NCBI GenBank assembly: GCA_905221605.1
Contig: CAJNDS010002435.1
Location: forward strand, 779,277 to 843,276
Length of the DNA stretch: 64,000 nt
Reading direction: 5' to 3'
DNA from: Symbiodinium natans
Lineage: Eukaryota > Sar > Dinophyceae > Suessiales > Symbiodiniaceae
Shown: in pieces, positions 58,201 through 64,000 of the stretch
Layout of the letters: the number at the start of each line of letters is the position of its first letter
How positions within the stretch are numbered: position 1 is the first letter of the stretch
The notes under the pieces: model-generated
The model's database searches: none
The model's input: only the letters and a program-made list of their open reading frames with translations
Told to the model about the DNA's origin: nothing
Translations under genes and position numbers: made by a program

Positions 58201-60430
58201 AGCCCGCTGCAAGGTTGCATCTGACATTGGGTTTGGTGCCATGGTCACGAATGAGTCAGGTTCAAGAGAATAATCGAATAATCCCTGGCCCTATAGCTGG
58301 CCCCCTTGGCGCAGCGAATCCCAACTCTTCGCATGGTACCCCTATGTGGCTCAGTGTTTCGGGCCTTGTGGCTGGTACGATAGTATATCCGTGTCGCAGC
58401 AGGGCAAATCTTAAATCCCAAAGGCCCTGCGTCAGCCCGCTTTCAGGCCGCCCAACCCGCTGGACCTCCATTGGACCACATGGTCCAAGGCAGGACGGAG
58501 TGGCATGCCAAGCACAAGAACAAAATGCAGCTCTTCACAGCGCCAATTTGCGCAGGGAGTTCAACAACAAAGGCTATAACTGGTTGAGCCTCTTGTTGGG
58601 AGACCTGACCCTCGTCTTGCCGCAATCCTCAAGCCTCTAGACCGTGTAGACCCTTTCGTCTTCTTCAATCCTTTCCAGCTTACAAAACGTCGGAACCCAG
58701 ATTTTTCCTCGACCTTGTGTAAAGAAGTACAGGAGGTTTTGTGCGCGAGATATCCTTGACCATGAATGCCGGCGATCTGCATGATGACTGGTTGCTTAGC
58801 AAAATAACTGCGCCTGGCAGGCCTGCAGACCATTCACGCCAAGTACAGAAGTTGGGACGGCGGCTTAAAACATAGAAGATCATAGAAGAGTACCGTCGAG
58901 GGACGTGGCTAGGCATCCTTGTCGTGTGGGATCTCGCAGGCAACCATAAGGCCATAAGAATTTGGCGTGGGTGCTAAAAGAAATTTGTCGGGTTCAAGGG
59001 TTTCTTTATCCTTGGCTTGAGCTTGGAAACTAACCCCTGAGTCCAGCGCAGATCAACCCTTCAAGCCCTCTCAATCCCTGAACACGGTTTCCAGCATCTC
59101 CACAGAGAGAGAGGACTTTGAAGCCCAAGCAGCTGAACATCTGGGAGGCTCGAGCAGGGCTTTCTGGAATTCTCAGCCGATGGTTTTAGTGGTTTTCGGT
59201 TGGGGATGAGGAGGCTGCCCCAATTTTTGCGCATTACAAGAATTTTGTGAACCATGCCAAATGCATGTTTTTGCCTTATTTGTGCATGCTTCTACCTGGG
59301 GGCTTAGCGGCTTAGCATTTTTGATGCCCTCACCCTGGATGGGAAGTTGACAACTTTGCCGGGCTTGGCGCATTCGGTTGCAGCGCCGGCTCTATTACTG
59401 CTTAGGAGTTTTGGCCAGGGGCTTCGTGAGCCGATCTCGAGCCACTCGATCATCTCGATACAGCTTCGCTGAAGCTGCACTTCGCAACATCCCCCTTTGC
59501 GAGGAGGGGCGCGTGTTTTCTCCGTCGCGGACGTGCAGCTCTCAGCGCATTGTGGAGGGTTGTGGGTGGTCATGGTTTGTTTCGAGGCGTTGGTTGTGTG
59601 ACAAGGACAAACACACATTTGTTGCAGCAGAGTTTTGACGGGCTTACGTGGTTCTAGGCCCTAGGCCGCTGAGGATTTGATTCAAGAGTCCGCATTCTTG
59701 CGAGCCACGAGCATTTCACTATGGGCTGCGTCCATCATGCAGCCACACCGTGGCCAGCTTGAAGAGCAAACCAAACGACAAACGACGCATTGCATTGAGC
59801 ACTTGTTGCGGACGACGGAGCTCTTGGGTCATTGTAGATGTAAGCCGCTATGCCCGTACTATGCCCTACCCGTGCAGCCCTAGACTCTATGGTAGACGCC
59901 TCGGTGTGTGCAGGTGGCCAGCTGGGCCTCTCAAATGCGCGGCGCGTGAATTTTACGACAACCAGCGGCAGGCCAGGCCCCCGACATCTGCATGAGGTTC
60001 AAGTTTTGCAGACAGTTTGAACTGGTTCATGCACCAGTTGAGGCAAGGTTGTTCAGGTTGCGTTGAGGGTCGACGGTTGATGGTCTTGCTCTGTGAACTG
60101 TCAAGCCTTGGCGCCGTGTTTTTGGGGTTCCTCGGGCCGAGTCACAATTTGCAGGGTGACCTGTCATTGTCATGAAGGTGAGGCATGGTCATATCCCTGA
60201 AGCCTCACGTGAACTCAAAGCAATCCGCGCTTCCTACTTAAGGGCCTCCCTGTTTGGCAAGCCGTCAGTTGGAAGCACACTGGACCGTCGGGAATCCCAG
60301 CTTCATTATGCGAGGCATGTGAGGGTCCGGGCGATTTCGTGGGAGGGGCTTTCTGGATTATCATGTGGCTGCTAAACGAGCACAAGTGCATCTGCCCCGA
60401 AGCCCGAACAGAGATTGAGGATGCGAAGGG
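58201..60430. other. Strand-switch stretch
   Basis: Coding signal fades. A last weak + segment at 58577-58760 reads LVEPLVGRPDPRLAAILKPL and DRVDPFVFFNPFQLTKRR. At 59735-59830 a weak + segment reads HRGQLEEQTKRQTTHCIEH. Beyond about 60.43 kb the better signal is on the - strand. No RNA gene or repeat is seen. Confidence 0.3.
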
Positions 60431-60587
60431 AACCTTCATGAGCTCAAAAACTTCTTGAGTGAGGTCCTTCCCAGTTCCTCCGCGGTTCCGACGGCGACCA
60501 GGCACGCTGACTTATTCCAGTCTGTAGCCTTGTAGCCTTTAAGACATCCTTGGACATCCGTGGACCCCCAGCTTAAACTACATATCT

Positions 60588-61280
60588 CTACTGGCTCATG
60601 CGGCTGCCAAGCACAAGCCGCGAGTATGCTGCCAGGTTCAGCCCAGACGCGCACCTCTGCAACACCCTCAGCGAAAGTTTCGGGTCAGCTGCTGGTATGT
60701 CCATCAACCGGCTCAACAGTCCTGTCCAAACTCTTGGGCAGTTGTGGGCAGCCGAAAGTTGTGATGCCAGGAAGCAATCGATGATTGAGTCGTCCCTTCG
60801 TGCCAAGGCGCCCAGAGCCACCAGCGCTGCCCAACGAAGGGCGGCAGGGATCTCAACAATTCGGTATTCGGCCAGGAGAGCGGCGGTCGTGGTGCTGTTC
60901 AGTCCGAAGTAGGGCAGCCCCTGGCACCTTAGAAACCACCTTGGAAACCTGCGTGTCCTCCAGTTGCTCAAGCAAACTTCGCAGAAGGACCCAATGAACC
61001 ATGATTCGCCCGCCGACTGCAGCATCACTTTGCCCCATCCTCATTTGGGGTTGTTTAGGGTTTCTAGGGTTTATAGTTTCAAGACCCATACCCGCTATAG
61101 TACTCTTAGGCTCCCAGAATGCTAACAGCGAAGCCCGGCACAGTAAATCCAACCCCAAAGTGAGAATCATTCCCTCAGCCATGAGCAGCGTCCGCACTGA
61201 GCTCACAGGGAGCCACTTCCGAGGCCAGGACACCGGCTTGAGAAGCCTTGAGAGGGCGCTTTTCTTGGGTTTGTGGAGTT
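60588..61280 (-). CDS. Helical-repeat protein on the minus strand
   Basis: Read 5'->3' on the - strand: LSRLLKPVSWPRKWLPVSSV (about 61255-61190), then MVHWVLLRSLLEQLEDTQ (60998-60945), then after CTGAACAG an exon TTAALLAEYRIVEIPAALRW, AALVALGALARRDDSIID, LASQLSAAHNCPRVWTGLLS and LRVLQRCASGLNLAAYSRL, with a stop at 60588. The paired amphipathic helices look like an alpha-solenoid (HEAT, PPR or the helical repeats next to RAP domains), but I see no diagnostic motif. A further candidate exon lies at 60500-60440 (GTGKDLTQEVFELMKVPF). The + frame over 60598-60912 is Ser/Arg/Ala-rich and looks like its shadow. The gene opposes the rest of the window. Confidence 0.5.
61047..61070. repeat. Telomere-like GTTTAGGGTTTCTAGGGTTTAT
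   Basis: Two to three degenerate TTTAGGG units within the - strand gene's presumed intron. An interstitial trace only. Confidence 0.45.
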
Positions 61281-61380
61281 TAGGGCCTTTAAAGCAGGGC
61301 GACAAGGGGTTTATTGGGTTTAGTGATAGTGGGCTAGTGGTTGGTGCTTTTGAGAGGGCCCCACGTGAGAAAGAAAGAGG

Positions 61381-61400
61381 GCGTAGCCATTTTGCTCACG
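61381..61400 (+). other. Relict dinoflagellate spliced-leader sequence
   Basis: The sequence GCGTAGCCATTTTGCTCACG matches the conserved dinoflagellate spliced leader (CCGTAGCCATTTTGGCTCAAG) except for the first base, one missing G and one A-to-C change near the end. Such relicts mark genes that were reinserted from spliced-leader-capped mRNA. What follows is only about 25 bp of ordinary sequence and then gene-free DNA, so the retrocopy it once headed is gone or lies elsewhere. A chance match of this length is unlikely but possible. Confidence 0.55.
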
Positions 61401-61599
61401 TCGTATTGGGGAACCCTCCCCTCTAGTGCGGCTTGAGTCTCAGACTCCAAGCCGGTGTCGTCCGTAAACGACTAAATTTGACTAAATTGCATGGGGGTGT
61501 GTGAGTTCAGGCTCAAGACTTTCGTGGGGGGGAAGGGGACTGCCCCAACAAGAGAGTAGTGGAACAACAATTCTAGGCATCCTTTGTTCGGAATGGGTA

Positions 61600-63215
61600 G
61601 ATAGGGCAGACGCAAGTTAGTCCCTGCATAGAAAACAAAGTTTGGTCTACGGGGTAAGTTAGTTTCTGCATAGAAACAAACTTTGGACAACGGGGCGGGG
61701 TTTCTGGGTTAGTTTATGCATACAAAAACAAACTTTGGTTTACGGGGCAAGTCAGTTTCTGCATAGAAAACAAACTTTGGACAACGGGGTTTCTGGGTTT
61801 CTTTATCCAGAGAAAAACAAACTCTGGCGGAGGTTTTATTTTAAGTTTTTTTTTTGGGGGGGGGAGGGGAAACTAACTACCCGGCCAAAGTTTGTTTTTC
61901 CAGAGAAAACAAGGGGGAGGGCTTTTTTCTTACCCCCCCCCCCCCCCAAAAAAAACAAGTTTGTTTTCTCTGGACAAGCAAACTCTGGCCGGACGAGTCA
62001 GCATGTTTTCCCCCCCCCCCTCCCCCCTAAACCCTGAAACCATTCTTAATCCAGAGAAGTGGGGACTTTTCTGCATTCCACCCCCCTCGAATCTGCTTGT
62101 CGTTTTTGTGTTCATTTCGTTCTTCGAAAACCAGAGAAGTGGGGGACGTATTCTAAATTCCACCCCCCCCTCGAATCTGTTTGTCGTTTTTGTGTTCATT
62201 TCGTTCTTCGAAAACCAGAGAAGTAGGGGACTTACTCTAAATTCCACCCCCGCCCCCTCGAATCTGTTTGTCGTTTGCGTGTTCATGTCGTTCTTCGACA
62301 ACCAGAGAAGTGGAGACTTATTCTAAATTCCACCCCCGTTTTTGTGTTCATTATTCGATAGTCAGAGTCGTGTGTTCATTTCATTCTTCGAAAGCCAGAG
62401 AACGGGAGACTTATTCTAAATTCTACCCCCCGCCCTCGAATCTGATTTTCGTTTTTGCATTCAATTTCATTCTTCGAAAAACCAGAGAAGTGGATTCCAC
62501 CCCCCCGGCTCGAATCTGATTGCCGTTTTTGTGTTCATTATTCCATAATCAGAGTCGTGTGTTCATTTCATTCTTCGAAAGTTAGCTAGTTCCCCCCCCT
62601 CCTCCCCCCAGCAAACGTCTGTTTTCCCTGTCTAAACGAACTCGAGCCATGTTGCAAACGTTTGTGTTCTCTGGACCATCAAACTCTGGTCGGACGAGAC
62701 AACAAACTTAGGCGGGAGGGTTTGGCGGGAAGGGGGGGGACAACTAACTAGCTCGTCCGGCCAGAGTTTGTTTGTCCAGAGAAAACAAGTTTTTTTTTTT
62801 TTTTTTTTGGGGGGGGGGGGGGGGGCTGTTTTTCTCTGGAAACACGAACTTTGGCCGGGCGAGTTAGTTAGTTCCCCCCCCCCCCCCCCCCCAAAGAAAA
62901 ACCCCTCCCCCAAAGTTTGTTTTTCTCTGGACGTTTCCCCTCCCCCCCCCCCCCCCACCAGAAAAAACCCTCCCCCAAAGCTTGTTTTTCTCTGGAAAAA
63001 CTAACTTTGCCCCCCCCCCCCCCCGGCAAAGTTTGTTTTTCTCCGGAGAAACAAACTTTGGCCGGGCAAGTTAGTTAGTTTCCGCTCCCCCTCCCCCCCC
63101 GCCCCAACCCCCCCCCCCCCCCCCCACTTCCCCACGTTTGTTTTTGCTCGAAACGAACAAACTTTGGTCGAGCGAGTTAGTTAATTCCCCCCCTCCCCCC
63201 ACCCCCTATCTCCTC
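61600..63215. repeat. Inverted-repeat satellite with C/G homopolymers
   Basis: A core like AGAAAAACAAACTTTGG(CCGGGC)GAGTTAGTTAGTT recurs in both orientations at irregular spacing (for example about 61658, 61718, 61768, 61805, 61880, 61962, 62765, 62850, 62922, 62988, 63035, 63130), separated by runs of 8-20 C or G and one T run. Early copies have CATAGAAAACAAACTTTGGACAACGGGG. Facing copies (such as 62765 and 62850) could fold back on each other. No coding capacity: the Pro/Gly-rich frames reflect the homopolymers. Confidence 0.8.
62040..62570. repeat. Tandem array of about 65-75 bp units
   Basis: Inside the satellite, six to seven direct copies share ACCAGAGAAGTGGGGACTT, TTCTAAATTCCACCCCC, CTCGAATCTG(T/A)TTGTCG and TTTTTGTGTTCATTTCGTTC. 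Unit borders and order are constant, and later copies are shortened or lack segments (62330-62400, 62530-62580), so the array has been reshuffled. Confidence 0.85.
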
Positions 63216-63498
63216 TCGGTCAGCAAGAGTTTAAGCTCTTGGAACACACTTTCTAACTAGTTTAAAGAATAGTTTGGAAGAAACTTTCTCACTAATAGTT
63301 TAAACTATTACAATAAACTAACTAGCCTCCGCCTATTCTCCGGAGAGGACAATAATATGGGTGTCCAGGGAGTAGCCACTTCTGCTCGCTTCATCGCAGC
63401 CCCTGATGTGTGCCACCTAGTGGACGTTTAGGCCCCTGGACAGGATTTGCGTCAGAAGGCATGCCCCCGTTCCTGCAATTTGCTTTGGGTGCCCGCAG
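63216..63498. other. Satellite flank
   Basis: Contains TAGTTTAAA/TTTAAACTA inverted motifs at 63257-63310 and then ordinary sequence leading into the right-edge gene. No gene is supported. Confidence 0.4.
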
Positions 63499-63833
63499 GC
63501 TACGTGCGGAAGGATGAAAGCTGGCCAGAAGATTCTGCAGAGTACAAGGCCGGCAATGAGATCGAGAAGCTTGGCGTGACCTGATATGCGCTTTTCGCCG
63601 TTGCGCTGCTGCTAGGACCTGCTAGGAAGTCTTCTGAGATCTTCTGGGGGAGCGCTCATGCAAACACTGAGCCGTTGAGGAACCGGAAGCGACCACCGCC
63701 CGAGGAGACCGCACTTTGGGTCTTGACCTAAACGTTGCGAAGTCACCCCATCTCTCCTCACCATCTCGCAGGAGATGGCTGGGGATGCTTTCGATCGTCA
63801 GCGCGTGATCCCAGGCTTCGACCAAGGCCGTTG
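63499..63833 (+). CDS. Partial gene at the right edge, faintly FKBP-like
   Basis: After GCCCGCAG the exon 63499-63584 reads YVRKDESWPEDSAEYKAGNE then IEKLGVT and meets TGA, with a likely GA or GT donor inside its end. After ATCTCGCAG, the exon from 63774 reads EMAGDAFDRQRVIPGFDQG. The FDxxRVIPGFDQG string recalls the FD...VIPGWDEG core of FKBP-type peptidyl-prolyl isomerases, but the intervening residues are not typical, and the gene would continue past the window. The exons are likely real; the family is a guess. Confidence 0.4.
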
Positions 63834-63876
63834 GCTGGCGTTGCCTTCTTCTTTGTTGCTTTGGGGGTGAGTGGGG

Positions 63877-63905
63877 TGGGGGGGGGGGGGGGGGGGGGGG
63901 GGAGG
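63877..63905. repeat. Poly-G run
   Basis: About 26-29 bp of almost pure G within the presumed intron after the FKBP-like exon. Length is uncertain in any sequencing of such runs. Confidence 0.8.
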
Positions 63906-64000
63906 GGATCCGAAAGGCATAGAGAGCCGTTCCAGCACCTGAGGAGTTTTGACATGCGACTTCAGATACTTCAGCAAAATCAGCCCGAACAAAGTCTGGT

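Noticed and set aside
60598-60912. 104-codon + strand frame
   Set aside because: Ser/Ala/Arg-rich and opposite to a well-formed helical-repeat frame on the - strand.
61735-63004. Phe/Pro/Gly-rich open frames in the satellite
   Set aside because: Caused by homopolymer runs and repeat units.
1-64000. CRISPR array, bacterial operon or prophage
   Set aside because: No spacer-repeat arrays, no Shine-Dalgarno sites or adjoining bacterial genes; gene structure is clearly intron-rich eukaryotic.
1-64000. Reverse transcriptase, transposase or integrase gene
   Set aside because: I searched the frames for catalytic motifs such as YxDD and DDE-type patterns in context and found none convincing.

Overview
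The window looks like nuclear DNA of a dinoflagellate, most likely a Symbiodiniaceae/Suessiales relative. Five things point there. Recognisable proteins are broken into many short exons of about 20-150 bp. Most introns begin with GC, some with GT or GA, and end in AG followed by an exon starting with G. Nearly all coding signal lies on one strand. One sequence resembles a relict of the dinoflagellate spliced leader (61381-61400). Microsatellites, polypyrimidine tracts and homopolymer runs are abundant. There are no long bacterial-type genes, no rRNA and no tRNA I can support. Most open frames longer than 60 codons are chance shadows, and the real genes had to be read exon by exon.

Layout, + strand unless stated. 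1-10.6 kb: sparse exon-like fragments, one SSR cluster (2.8 kb) and an AT-rich island with a 90-bp tandem duplication (7.4-7.7 kb). 10.6-11.9 kb: J-domain gene 1. 12.2-15.8 kb: a string of charged helical exons, possibly a coiled-coil gene or the continuation of J-domain gene 1. 16.8-17.8 kb: J-domain gene 2 with a complete J domain over five exons. 20.3-21.2 kb: two stop-ended exon candidates. 22.5/23.1-35.5 kb: a right-handed beta-helix protein gene of at least 15 exons. One of its introns holds a small CCCH zinc-finger gene (29.1-29.7 kb), and others hold 9-mer, 12-mer and tetranucleotide repeats. 37-42 kb: scattered exon candidates. 42.7-44.8 kb: an acidic coiled-coil protein ending in a clear long terminal exon. 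45-51 kb: weak fragments. 52.1-53.8 kb: TRM112, an almost fully resolved gene. 55.5-58.7 kb: two acidic, partly helical genes. 60.6-61.3 kb: a helical-repeat gene on the - strand, the only good - strand coding signal. 61.6-63.2 kb: an inverted-repeat satellite with long C/G runs. 63.5-63.8 kb: the start of another gene at the right edge, faintly FKBP-like.

The recognisable genes are not a metabolic operon. They are general eukaryotic functions: two J-domain co-chaperones, a methyltransferase-activating subunit (TRM112), a probable secreted or surface beta-helix protein, and a probable RNA-binding CCCH protein. They share a direction of transcription, as expected for dinoflagellate unidirectional gene clusters, where monocistronic mRNAs are made by spliced-leader trans-splicing. 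The strand change between about 58.7 and 60.4 kb is the one likely cluster boundary (tail-to-tail).
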